DNA of 64,000 nt from Akkermansiaceae bacterium (lineage in GTDB: Bacteria > Verrucomicrobiota > Verrucomicrobiia > Verrucomicrobiales > Akkermansiaceae), in the NCBI GenBank assembly GCA_905182405.1, contig CAJJBQ010000001.1, positions 1,674,001-1,738,000 on the forward strand, given 5' to 3'. Position 1 is the stretch's first letter, and the number at the start of each line of letters is the position of its first letter. Shown here piece after piece: positions 27,420-35,790 of the stretch. Under the pieces are notes generated by a model that was given only the letters and a program-made list of their open reading frames with translations, was not told where the DNA came from and ran no database searches. Made by a program: the position numbers and the translations under genes.

Positions 27420-28109
27420 ATGGCAACTAACGAAACTCCAAAGCCCACAGGTGACGCAAAGCCTGCAGGCGCAGCAGCACCAGCAGGCGGTGACAATAGC
27501 CCCGGTGGCGACAGCCGTGGTGGCGGATTCAACCGCGGTGGCGGATCCAACCGCGGTGGTGGATTTAATCGTGGTGGTGGTGGACGTGGTCCTCGCCGCG
27601 AACCACCCCCAGCACCTACTGATAAGGATGGAAACGAGCTTACGGAAAAGGTCGTTTTCATTAATCGCTGTTCCAAGGTGGTGAAGGGTGGACGTCGTTT
27701 CAGTTTCTCTGCTCTAGTTGTCTCCGGTAATTCCAAGGGAAGTGTCGGAGTAGGATTTGGCAAGGCAAACGAAGTCGCAGAATGTATTAAGAAGGCTTCT
27801 GGCATTGCCAGTAGAAGCCTTAAGAAAGTGAATCTCAGCGGAACAACGATCCCTCACGAAATCTACGCAGAATTCGGCGGCGGGAAGGTTCTTCTTAAGC
27901 CTGCTTCTCCAGGAACTGGCGTCATCGCTGGTGGTGGAGTGCGTGCAGTTTGCGAAGCAGTGGGAATCAGTGATGTTCTCGCAAAGTCTCTCGGTTCCAA
28001 TAATCACGCAAACGTGGTGAAGGCAACTCTCAAGGCCCTCAGCGAACTCCGCACCCGCGATCAAGTCTTTGCCCTTCGTGGTAGGACCAAAAATGAGAAA
28101 GCGATCTAA
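27420..28109 (+). CDS. rpsE: 30S ribosomal protein S5 with Gly/Arg-rich N-terminal extension
   Basis: 229 residues, against about 165 for E. coli S5. Residues 1-72 are an Ala/Pro/Gly/Arg-rich extension with repeated R-G-G-G-(F/S)-N. The S5 core follows: [40 protein letters not shown] and [21 protein letters not shown]5 lines the mRNA entry channel beside S3, whose tail has a similar composition. The usual next gene rpmD (L30) is missing; the 52-base gap to rplO is too short to hold it. Confidence 0.95.
   Translation: MATNETPKPTGDAKPAGAAAPAGGDNSPGGDSRGGGFNRGGGSNRGGGFNRGGGGRGPRREPPPAPTDKDGNELTEKVVFINRCSKVVKGGRRFSFSALVVSGNSKGSVGVGFGKANEVAECIKKASGIASRSLKKVNLSGTTIPHEIYAEFGGGKVLLKPASPGTGVIAGGGVRAVCEAVGISDVLAKSLGSNNHANVVKATLKALSELRTRDQVFALRGRTKNEKAI
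27516..27587 (+). repeat. 18-base tandem repeats within rpsE
   Basis: Three 18-base units (27516-27533, 27534-27551, 27552-27569), each encoding R-G-G-G-(F/S)-N with a few base changes, are followed by a partial glycine-rich fourth unit. They form the RGG-like N-terminal extension of S5. Confidence 0.9.
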
Positions 28110-28161
28110 ATTAGAGGATTTCTCAATCGTTCATTAGTAAAATATTCAATCATTCGTTTCC

Positions 28162-28605
28162 ATGAATCTCCATAATCTCTCTCCCAATCCTGGGGCAAAA
28201 CACCGCCGTAAGCGTTTAGGTTGCGGTGAAAGTTCTGGCCTTGGTAAGACCTCGGGTCGTGGCCACAAAGGACAAAAGTCCCGCTCCGGTGGTGGTGTTC
28301 GTCCTGGCTTCGAAGGTGGCCAGATGCCCCTTCATCGTCGTCTTCCTAAGCGTGGATTTAGTAATCTCCAGTTCCGCGACACCGTTGCAATTGTGAACGT
28401 TTCTCAGCTTGAGGAATTTTTCGATGATGGTGCCGACGTCAACGAGGCCGCTCTTCGTGATGCTGGTCTCATTAAGGGACAGGCTGATAAGATCAAGCTT
28501 CTTGGTCAGGGTGAACTCAGCAAGAAGCTGAAGGTCACTGTTGATCTGGCAAGTGCTTCCGCTAAGGAAAAGGTCGAGAAAGCAGGGGGCTCCGTCGAGC
28601 TCTAG
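28162..28605 (+). CDS. rplO: 50S ribosomal protein L15
   Basis: 147 residues: MNLHNLSPNPGAKHRRKRLG, the glycine-rich GLGKTSGRGHKGQKSRSGGG segment, EGGQMPLHRRLPKRGF and a C-terminal alpha/beta fold. L15 is a late 50S assembly protein. Normal length. Confidence 0.97.
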   Translation: MNLHNLSPNPGAKHRRKRLGCGESSGLGKTSGRGHKGQKSRSGGGVRPGFEGGQMPLHRRLPKRGFSNLQFRDTVAIVNVSQLEEFFDDGADVNEAALRDAGLIKGQADKIKLLGQGELSKKLKVTVDLASASAKEKVEKAGGSVEL

Positions 28606-28628
28606 GCTGCTGGCGATTCACAAACCTT

Positions 28629-29081
28629 GTGAACACTTCCTTATCACGCTTTACAACGTTGGGCCCGGTTTCTCGGGCTGCAGCGTTTTTTGCGTTTTTA
28701 CTTTTCTCGTTATTGACTACTTCCTGCGAAAAGAAAGTATCTCACCAAGGGCTCATGAAAGAGCAGGCCGGGATCTATCAGGAAATGGCCTTGATTCTCC
28801 AGAAGATGTCTCTTGATGATCAGATCAATGAAGGAGAGGGAAAGCTCAAAGGGTTGATCACTGCTTTTCAAGCAAATCGATCAACTCTTGCAGGACTTCC
28901 CAAACCAAACGAAGAAGATCAATTGAAACTTGCTGCTCTCCCCGAGTTGTCTGAAGCTCACAAGGTCTTCTTCGAGGCCCAAAGTGCCTTTTTTAGTTCC
29001 GAGCATTCTTCACCTAAGATTTCCAACATACTTTCCGGACTCCACGAACCCACTGCGGTAGCAGGGGAGGGAGGTCCCTAA
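28629..29081 (+). CDS. Small lipoprotein-like exported protein between rplO and secY
   Basis: 150 residues from a GTG start 23 bases after rplO. Residues 18-32 are hydrophobic and end in LLTTSCEKK, giving a possible lipidation cysteine at 33; the lipobox is imperfect because position -3 is Thr. The rest is helical and charged (GIYQEMALILQKMSLDDQIN), without a recognised domain. It is 26 bases upstream of secY. It is the second exported non-ribosomal protein in this superoperon. Function is unknown, and a plain signal-anchor protein is an alternative. Confidence 0.72.
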   Translation: MNTSLSRFTTLGPVSRAAAFFAFLLFSLLTTSCEKKVSHQGLMKEQAGIYQEMALILQKMSLDDQINEGEGKLKGLITAFQANRSTLAGLPKPNEEDQLKLAALPELSEAHKVFFEAQSAFFSSEHSSPKISNILSGLHEPTAVAGEGGP

Positions 29082-29107
29082 TTAATTCTCAAAGATTCCC
29101 AACGAAT

Positions 29108-30613
29108 ATGATTTCCGCATTCGCAAACACCTGGAAGATCCCCGAACTCCGGGATCGCATTCTGTTCACCATGGCGATGATTGTTATCGTCCGTCTCGGC
29201 GTGGCCATACCGCTTCCTGGCGTGAATATGGAGGTGATCTCCACCTGGCTTGATATCCAGGCGAAAGACAACGCGGACGGTGCAGGGGGGGGGATTGGTG
29301 CCATTCTGAACGTTTTCTCGGGTGGAGGACTCCAAGCTATGGGACTTTTCTCACTGGGAATCATGCCCTATATCTCAGCATCGATTATGATGCAGCTTTT
29401 GAGCGCGGTGGTCCCCAAGTTGGCCCGCCTTAAGAAGCAGGATGGAGGACAGCAGAAGATCAACTCTTATACTCGCTACGTCACCATCGTCATTGCGACA
29501 GTACAGGGTTTCTTCCTCGCAAAGTCTCTCGATAATCCAGAAAGTAATTTCCTCCTTCAGGGTATCGGAAAAGCGATTACTCAGGTCGGATCACCTTTGA
29601 TTCCCGAATATGGTCCTGGATTTATCGCGATGACGGTTCTCATTATCGTTTGCGGAACACTCTTCCTCATGTGGGTGGGTGATCAGATTACGGAGCGTGG
29701 TATTGGAAACGGAATTTCCCTAATCATCTCAGTGAATATTATTTCGGCCCTTCCCGGTGTGATCGTCACTCTCTGGGATACCTTCGTAGTCAAGCGCGCT
29801 GGAAATGCCTTTAGTCCGCTTCTGATTGTTCTTCTTGTGGTTCTCTTCCTTCTCGTCATTGCGGCGGTGATCGCGATTACCCAAGCTCAACGGCGAATAG
29901 CGGTGCAGTATGCCCGTCGGGTCGCTGGCCGTCGTGAGATGGCAGGGGGTACTCAATATCTTCCTCTAAAGGTGAACTATGCTGGTGTGATGCCCGTGAT
30001 TTTCGCAACTGCTATTCTTCAGCTGCCAGCCACGATTATCGGTGGAATGTTCCCGAATAGTGATGCAGTGCGCACGATGATGGATCTTCTGTCTCCCAAC
30101 GATATTTGGTTCTATATTATCTCTGGAACAATGATCTTCTTCTTCAGTTTCTTCTGGGTTGCGACGATGTTCCAGCCCAGTGAGATTGCCGAGAACTTGA
30201 AAAAAGGCGGAGGATATATTCCCGGTGTTCGTCCCGGAAAGCCAACCTCCGATTTCCTCGACTACACGATGACGCGTCTCACCTTCGCGGGTGCTATCTT
30301 CCTGACGCTCATCTTCATGCTTCCTTACTTTATCGGGCTCGCTCTCGATCTTGGGGCTAACAGTCTCGTGACCTCGTTCTTTGGTGGCACCAGTCTACTC
30401 ATTCTCGTTGGTGTGCTGTTGGACATGATGCGTCAGATTGAGACCCATCTTCTTCAGCGGCACTACGACGGTTTCCTTCGTAAGGGAAAGATTAAGGGGC
30501 GCAATCAACGGGCTGCTGCCGGGGCGCAGGCTTCTAGTTCCTCAGTTATCTATCTTTGGACTATCTTGGCGGTCATTATCCTCGTGGCTATCGTGGCTTC
30601 GCTCTACAACTAA
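29108..30613 (+). CDS. secY: Protein translocase subunit SecY
   Basis: 501 residues, longer than the 443 of E. coli. Ten membrane helices can be traced, starting LFTMAMIVIVRLGVAIPLPG. An insertion of glycine-rich sequence lies in the first periplasmic segment (DNADGAGGGIGAILNVFSGG). GIMPYISASIMMQLL, RRIAVQYARRVAGRREMAGG and GYIPGVRPGKPT match the family. SecY is the channel of the general secretion system. The order secY-adk-map is normal for the end of the spc operon. Confidence 0.97.
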   Translation: MISAFANTWKIPELRDRILFTMAMIVIVRLGVAIPLPGVNMEVISTWLDIQAKDNADGAGGGIGAILNVFSGGGLQAMGLFSLGIMPYISASIMMQLLSAVVPKLARLKKQDGGQQKINSYTRYVTIVIATVQGFFLAKSLDNPESNFLLQGIGKAITQVGSPLIPEYGPGFIAMTVLIIVCGTLFLMWVGDQITERGIGNGISLIISVNIISALPGVIVTLWDTFVVKRAGNAFSPLLIVLLVVLFLLVIAAVIAITQAQRRIAVQYARRVAGRREMAGGTQYLPLKVNYAGVMPVIFATAILQLPATIIGGMFPNSDAVRTMMDLLSPNDIWFYIISGTMIFFFSFFWVATMFQPSEIAENLKKGGGYIPGVRPGKPTSDFLDYTMTRLTFAGAIFLTLIFMLPYFIGLALDLGANSLVTSFFGGTSLLILVGVLLDMMRQIETHLLQRHYDGFLRKGKIKGRNQRAAAGAQASSSSVIYLWTILAVIILVAIVASLYN

Positions 30614-30621
30614 TAGGAAAG

Positions 30622-31254
30622 GTGCCAACACAATCCCTTGTCTTCCTCGGAGCTCCGGCGTCGGGGAAGGGAACACAAGGCAGAAGACTCGCTGAGTTTG
30701 GCGGGTTTTCTTATTTAAGCACCGGTGGACTCTTGAGGACTGCTCTCCGTGAAGGAACGGCGTTGGGAAAGGAAGCGCGGCCCTTTCTTGACCGGGGCGA
30801 GTATGTTCCCGATGAAGTGATGCTTCCTATGGTGATTGAATGGCTCGGTGCGTTGAAGGGGGCCGCAATTCTTGATGGATTCCCCCGGACTTTAGCGCAG
30901 GCTGAGGCACTGGATACGGCTTATCTTGAGATGGGACATCCTTTACCTCATTCGGTGTTTCTTGATGTTCCTGATGAAGAACTTCGCCGTCGCGTAACCG
31001 GGCGGCTCGAATGTGTCAGTTGTCATTGGGTGACCTCTCGCGGGGCTTTTGAGGTCTGTTCCAAATGCGGAGGAAAGATGGCTCCTCGTGCTGATGACGA
31101 GGTGGTCCGCTTTGAAAATCGTCTCAATGAGTTTGAAAGATTGACCTTCCCGCTAGTCCGCTTCTATGAAGAGCGGGGCCGACTCACTTTGATCGAAGCA
31201 CTCGGTTCCCCCGAGGACATTCACACGGAACTTCGTCTAAAAATTTTACTGTAG
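30622..31254 (+). CDS. adk: Adenylate kinase with zinc-finger-type LID
   Basis: About 210 residues from a GTG at 30622, 8 bases after the secY stop with AGGAAAG just upstream; in-frame starts further upstream lie inside secY and were rejected. The P-loop is GAPASGKGTQ; ILDGFPRTLAQA follows. The LID contains four cysteines (CVSCHW...CSKCGG), the Zn2+-binding pattern known from Gram-positive adenylate kinases. The enzyme interconverts ATP, AMP and ADP. The C-terminal helix ends in RLKILL. Confidence 0.93.
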   Translation: MPTQSLVFLGAPASGKGTQGRRLAEFGGFSYLSTGGLLRTALREGTALGKEARPFLDRGEYVPDEVMLPMVIEWLGALKGAAILDGFPRTLAQAEALDTAYLEMGHPLPHSVFLDVPDEELRRRVTGRLECVSCHWVTSRGAFEVCSKCGGKMAPRADDEVVRFENRLNEFERLTFPLVRFYEERGRLTLIEALGSPEDIHTELRLKILL

Positions 31255-31263
31255 CCAACTACC

Positions 31264-32070
31264 ATGGGTAAGAAATCTAGAATTCCAATTAAGACCCCTC
31301 AGGAGATTGATCGTATGCGTGCTGCTGGAGCTCTTGCGAGCGAGGTCTTGCAAACAACGGCTAAATTCATTGAGGCAGGAAAGTCGACACTTGAAGTCGA
31401 TCAGTTCGCGATGGAGAAGATTGCCGAGTTGGGAGCGAAGAGTGCCTTCTACAAATACCGTGACTTTCCCGGCCAGATTTGTATTTCGATGAACGAAGAA
31501 GTGGTTCATGGAATTGGAGGTGACCTCGTGATTAAGGATGGGGATCTCGTGAAGATTGACGTTGGAATTAAGCTGCAAGGCTGGATTGGTGATAATGCGG
31601 TCACGGTTCCGGTAGGGAAAATCAATGGGGAGCAAAAACGGCTCCTTGCAGCGACCGAAGAATCACTATTCATCGCAATCAGCCATGCACGCGATGGCGC
31701 GCGGCTCTCAGATCTTTGCGGATCGGTGGAGGAGTATATTAATCGACATGGATTCACGGTCGTTCGCGATCTCGTTGGCCATGGTGTGGGACGCCAGCTC
31801 CACGAAGAGCCCCAGGTGCCAAATTATCGTCCTCCGGGGAAGTCTCCCGTTTTGAAGGCTGGAATGATTCTCGCGATTGAGCCGATGGTGAATGCCGGAG
31901 TGGGGAGCGTCGATTGGTTGGATGATGGTTGGACTGTCGTGACGTCAGACCGTCGACCTTCGAGTCACTTCGAGCACACTGTTCTGATCACAAAAGGGGA
32001 TCCTGAAATATTGACATGGAGGCCCAGAACAGCGTTGCCTGCGCAACTAGGTATTCCGCCATTGAAATAA
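31264..32070 (+). CDS. map: Methionine aminopeptidase, type I
   Basis: 268 residues. Metal-binding and catalytic segments are all visible: GQICISMNEEVVHGIGGD, LVKIDVGIKLQGWIGDNAVT (the two Asp ligands), RDLVGHGVGRQLHEEPQVPN (His), MILAIEPMVNAG (Glu) and DRRPSSHFEHTVLIT (final Glu). It removes N-terminal Met from nascent proteins. It is 9 bases after adk. The usual followers infA, rpmJ, rpsM, rpsK and rpoA are not present in this window. Confidence 0.97.
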   Translation: MGKKSRIPIKTPQEIDRMRAAGALASEVLQTTAKFIEAGKSTLEVDQFAMEKIAELGAKSAFYKYRDFPGQICISMNEEVVHGIGGDLVIKDGDLVKIDVGIKLQGWIGDNAVTVPVGKINGEQKRLLAATEESLFIAISHARDGARLSDLCGSVEEYINRHGFTVVRDLVGHGVGRQLHEEPQVPNYRPPGKSPVLKAGMILAIEPMVNAGVGSVDWLDDGWTVVTSDRRPSSHFEHTVLITKGDPEILTWRPRTALPAQLGIPPLK

Positions 32071-32180
32071 AATTTAATAGGTAGTTAAACACGGCTTCCC
32101 TCTCGTTTCCCGCTCTTATTTCTGTTTGCTAATGACGACCCAAGCGTCAAGCCTTCGATAAGATATTTTTATTTCCCTCC

Positions 32181-32841
32181 TTGTGGAATACGACTCTCGA
32201 AGGGATTCAAGGGGCGCATGCGGCCAAGGGCCCGAAGAATGATTCCAGTGAAATTCCTGAGGAGATCAGGAAACAGCTGAAGGAGAAGGGAATCGGTATT
32301 TCTGAGGGTGGTAGTTTTTCCAAAGGTTTCGGATTGCTCTCTTCCGTGAAACAAGGACTGCGTGCTCCGACTGGCATCTATTGTCTTTTTGATATGAAGG
32401 TTAGAGAAGTCATACTGCGGTCCTCTGGAGGCAAGCTCGCGAATGGATCAGGTCAACGCAGTAATTTCGATTGATCTTGATGACGATTTGGGAAGTCTAA
32501 AAACCGATGTTACGGCAGTAGTGTAGATCCTTTTCAACCTTATTGATAATGCCTGCAAATATGTTCTACCAAACAAGGGTGGAGGTTGTATCAGCCTCAA
32601 TGCGCAAGGAACGACGAGAGGATTGATTTTCGAAGTCAGTGACGAGGGTAAGGGGATTACGGCCCTCTCGAAACCCGGGGTGGGACTTGGTTTGGCACTT
32701 TGTCGTCGAATTTTCCATGCTTTTAGAGGTGAACTACGACTTGCCAAGGAAGGAGGAAAGGGCGCAAGCTTCTTCCTGACGATTCCTTATTCATGGGCCA
32801 ATTCACCGAGATCGACCGCGACGACTTCCGCAACCTCTTAA
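32181..32841 (+). pseudogene. Collapsed histidine kinase remnant
   Basis: Two pieces of a sensor kinase survive in different frames. Near 32346-32380 the segment SSVKQGLRAP-TGI resembles an H-box with His replaced by Gln and one residue lost. From about 32440 another frame reads MDQVNAVISIDLDDDLGSLK, TDVTAVV, a TAG at about 32524, then ILFNLIDNACKYVLPNKGGG (N box), VSDEGKGI (G1) directly followed by VGLGLALCRRIF (G2) and GASFFLTIP. The F-box stretch between G1 and G2 is deleted. The sequence before 32340 is not recognised. The 3' end overlaps the start of the DUF3820 gene. Confidence 0.65.
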
Positions 32842-33119
32842 ACGAGATTGCGGGTGCCTACATGCCTTTTGGAAAATATGGTCCAAAAGACTATCCGCCC
32901 CGAGGAGTGCCGCTCACCGATTTGTCGCCGGAATATTTTGGCTGGTTCATGGAACGTGGCTGGCCAAAGGGGCGGCTTGGGGAATTGATGGCGATTGTTT
33001 CGGAAATCAAGTCGACGGGTGCAGACCATGTCTTCGAGCCCATTCGTCGGGCTCGGGGAGGAAGGGTTTCAGTTCGGAAACGTCGTCCCAATACCGATTT
33101 TGATTTGGGCGACGAGTGA
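32793..33119 (+). CDS. DUF3820 family protein
   Basis: 108 residues from ATG 32793. The core MPFGKYGPKDYPPRGVPLTD, LSPEYFGWFMERGWPKGRLG and ELMAIVSEIKSTGAD matches the small DUF3820 family, where a MPFGK-x-G...P-x-x-Y-x-x-W(F)...G-x-L-G-x-x-L-x-x-(V/I)-x-E-I-K pattern is conserved. The function is unknown; some members have been described as putative virulence-related regulators. It looks intact although it lies between two pseudogenes, overlapping the kinase remnant at its 5' end and the decarboxylase remnant (opposite strand) at its 3' end. Confidence 0.75.
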   Translation: MGQFTEIDRDDFRNLLNEIAGAYMPFGKYGPKDYPPRGVPLTDLSPEYFGWFMERGWPKGRLGELMAIVSEIKSTGADHVFEPIRRARGGRVSVRKRRPNTDFDLGDE

Positions 33120-34252
33120 GCGTATCTTTTTAAAGAGAGCTTCAAGGATCTCGGGAGTGATGAAGGGAGGTAAGTGCGTCCATGTTTTGTGACTTGGACG
33201 ATAAAGAAGTCGCCGGTGTCGATGAGTTGTTTTCGGGCGCGTTGATTGAGTTGGTTGATGTCCTCGTCGTTTCCTTGTTTCGGTTGATAGCGATAGGAGA
33301 CGATGTTGGATTCTGGCTCACAAAGGAGAACGAAGTCATCGGTTGCCTCGATCAGATCAGCAAAGTAGCGCGTCATTTCGAGACTGTAATCGAGGTAGTT
33401 CTCGAAGAACCCGTTTTGCCCCGCCTTTAAGAGAGCATAAGCGCGAAGTCCGAGCATGGGGCGGGGCATCCGACATTCCACCATTCAGGGGTCTCATTTT
33501 TTGCCAGAGGTAGTCGGCTTTTTGAGCGAAGCTTTCGAAGGAATATTTACCATTTTTGAAGAGAACCGCTGTCAGGAGGCTGGAACCGAGAAGCATCTTT
33601 TGGAAATCAATGAGGACGGAGTCTGCTCGCTCAATTTCCTGGAGGAGGGGATGTGCTTTTTTGAAAGGACGAAACTCCCGGCGTGAGCGGCATCGACATG
33701 GAACCAAAGATTCTCGGCTTCGCAAAAGTCGGCAATCTTATCGAGAGGATCAAAGCTGCCCGTGGCAGGGGGGCAGGCACTTCCAATAATTCCGATTACC
33801 CGGACACCGCGTTTTTGGGCTTCCTTCACCGTGTGAGGAAGAAGATGCGAACCGCATGCGATAGGAGTGATCGGCTTTGGCTTGAATGACTCCGGCGTCG
33901 CCCCAGCCTATAATGTTCACGGTCCGTTCGAGACAGTAATGTGCTTCTTCAGAAATAATCACTGCGGTTGGCTGATCAAGGTCGCCGCTGTCCCAGCTCG
34001 TAGTGATCCGTTGGCGCATGGTGAGCAGTGCGGTAAGATTTTCCGATATTGAGCTGCTTCCTCAGGAGTTTGGGCACCTCTGACCGGGACCTGCGTCTTT
34101 CTCGTTTCGCTCAGCGAATCGGCCAGGAGGTCGACGGTTTTATGTCCTATAGAGCGAAATGGCTGTTTTGCCGATTGCTCCGTCGATAAAGTGTTCGACC
34201 CCTCGGAATCGCCAATTGTTTCTCGTGAGATAGCATGTCGGGGTGGTGACAT
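33069..34252 (-). pseudogene. PLP-dependent decarboxylase (group II) pseudogene
   Basis: Read leftward from 34252, consecutive fragments in shifting frames cover a whole group II decarboxylase (DDC/tyrosine/glutamate decarboxylase superfamily, PF00282): QPFRSIGHKTVDLLADSLSE near the start; AVIISEEAHYCLERTVNIIG; VRVIGIIGSACPPATGSFDP; AENLWFHVDAAHAGSFVLSK; ADSVLIDFQKMLLGSSLLTA (PLP lysine region, with Gln where His usually precedes Lys); SFESFAQKADYLWQ; ENYLDYSLEMTRYFADLIEA; and finally FITPEILEALFKKIRSLVAQ ending at TGA 33069-33071. At least four frameshifts break it. The fragments keep the right order and spacing, so inactivation is fairly recent. Confidence 0.85.
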
Positions 34253-34281
34253 TTTTCTGACGAAACAATAAATAGCCTAAT

Positions 34282-34308
34282 TTGACGAATCTCACTGGTC
34301 GATATTGT
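34282..34308 (+). promoter_or_regulatory. Possible promoter of rseP
   Basis: TTGACG (34282-34287) and TATTGT (34303-34308) with a short 15-base spacer lie 35 bases before the rseP ATG. The spacing is suboptimal, so this is tentative. Confidence 0.3.
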
Positions 34309-34342
34309 CAAGCTGGGCTAGGTTTTCGCAGAAGTCACACCT

Positions 34343-35773
34343 ATGGGAGAATTTTTTTTAGCCGCCTTGTTGATCCTCGTTGTTATCGCGCTGTTCAACT
34401 TCATCATTTTCTTTCACGAATTGGGCCATTTCCTTGCTGCCCGCTGGCGGGGAGTGCACGTAGACCGTTTTCAAATCTGGTTTGGTAAGCCTATCTGGAA
34501 GAAGGAGTATAATGGAGTTCAATATGGTCTTGGCTGGCTGCCTTTCGGAGGGTTTGTGGCCTTGCCTCAAATGGCTCCGATGGAGTCGATCGAAGGAGGA
34601 AACAGCGAGGGACGGAATCTTCCGAAGATCAAGCCACTCGATAAAATCATCGTCGCCTTTGCTGGGCCGCTTTTTAGTCTCCTTCTGGCGCTCCTGACTT
34701 CATTGATCGTCTGGCAGGCTGGCAAGCCGACCGATGCGATTGTTAGCACGGTGGTGGGTGGAGTCGTAAAGAATAGTCCGGCTGAGAAGGCGGGAATTCT
34801 TCCCGGGGACAAGATTCTCGAAGTCAACGGGGCGCCCGTAATTTGGTTTGCGGGAGATTTTGAAGCGATCACCGAGCGTATCATGCTGAACGAGGGGGAC
34901 ACGATAAGCTTCAAGATCGAACGCGATGGCAAGGTTCTCGACGAGGAAATCATCTCGAAATTCGAAATAGCGGAGACTCCATTTTATCAGCGGAGAGCGC
35001 TTCCAAAAGTAGGAATCTCGTATTCTGGACCGCTCATCGTAAAGGCTCTCAGTGAAGGTGAAAATGAAAGTCCGGCGGACCGTGCGGGAATTGAGGCGGG
35101 AGACCAGATTACCGAACTCGATGGAGAAGCGATCTACGGACCGATGCACTTCAGTAGTTTGTTGGAGAAGAAAGGAAGTGCTGAAGTCATGCTCACCGTG
35201 CTTCGGTCCGGTGAGACTCTCAAGATTCCGATCACTCCTCTGGTGCCGCTTGAGCCAAAAAGCCTGGGCCGTCCGATGCTCGGCATCGTCTGGGACATGG
35301 ATAAGATCTTCTCTACTATCTTCACCAACCCACTTCCTTTTGAGCAGATCGGAGACAGCTTTAACAATATGGCGGTGACCTTGAAAGCGGTGACCTCATC
35401 TACCTCCAATGTCGGAGTTGACCAGTTAGCTGGACCTGTGGGTATTGCCAAAGCAAAGTTCCAGCTTCTTAGTAGCCCCAATGGATGGCTCAAGGTGCTC
35501 TGGTTCTTCGTCTTCTTCAACGTGAACCTTGCGGTGCTAAACATGCTTCCGCTTCCTGTTTTGGATGGGGGACACATCGTGCTCGCGATTGGCGAGCTGA
35601 TCTTCCGACGTCCGATGGAGGGCCGAGTTCTCGAGGTCGTTCAAACCGTTTTCGCGCTCACTCTCATCTCCTTCATGTTGTTCATAACGACCAAGGATAT
35701 TGGCGATAGTATTCCATCGGGTAGTTCCGGTGGAGAGGACGCCAGATTAGTTTGGCCACCGCCCGCTGAGTAA
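34343..35773 (+). CDS. rseP: RIP metalloprotease (site-2 protease, RseP type)
   Basis: 476 residues. Membrane helix 1 contains the zinc motif HELGH (His25-His29) followed by FLAARWRGVHVDRFQIWFGK. Two PDZ domains lie about 120-310 (KNSPAEKAGILPGDKILEVN and ESPADRAGIEAGDQITELDG). The C-terminal membrane part has NMLPLPVLDGGHIV with the third zinc ligand. RseP-type proteases cut transmembrane anti-sigma factors and signal-peptide remnants within the inner membrane. The gene is usually preceded by dxr; here the pseudogene block takes that place. It is 17 bases before the PIN/TRAM gene. Confidence 0.95.
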   Translation: MGEFFLAALLILVVIALFNFIIFFHELGHFLAARWRGVHVDRFQIWFGKPIWKKEYNGVQYGLGWLPFGGFVALPQMAPMESIEGGNSEGRNLPKIKPLDKIIVAFAGPLFSLLLALLTSLIVWQAGKPTDAIVSTVVGGVVKNSPAEKAGILPGDKILEVNGAPVIWFAGDFEAITERIMLNEGDTISFKIERDGKVLDEEIISKFEIAETPFYQRRALPKVGISYSGPLIVKALSEGENESPADRAGIEAGDQITELDGEAIYGPMHFSSLLEKKGSAEVMLTVLRSGETLKIPITPLVPLEPKSLGRPMLGIVWDMDKIFSTIFTNPLPFEQIGDSFNNMAVTLKAVTSSTSNVGVDQLAGPVGIAKAKFQLLSSPNGWLKVLWFFVFFNVNLAVLNMLPLPVLDGGHIVLAIGELIFRRPMEGRVLEVVQTVFALTLISFMLFITTKDIGDSIPSGSSGGEDARLVWPPPAE

Positions 35774-35790
35774 TCGAAATTGTAATTCAG

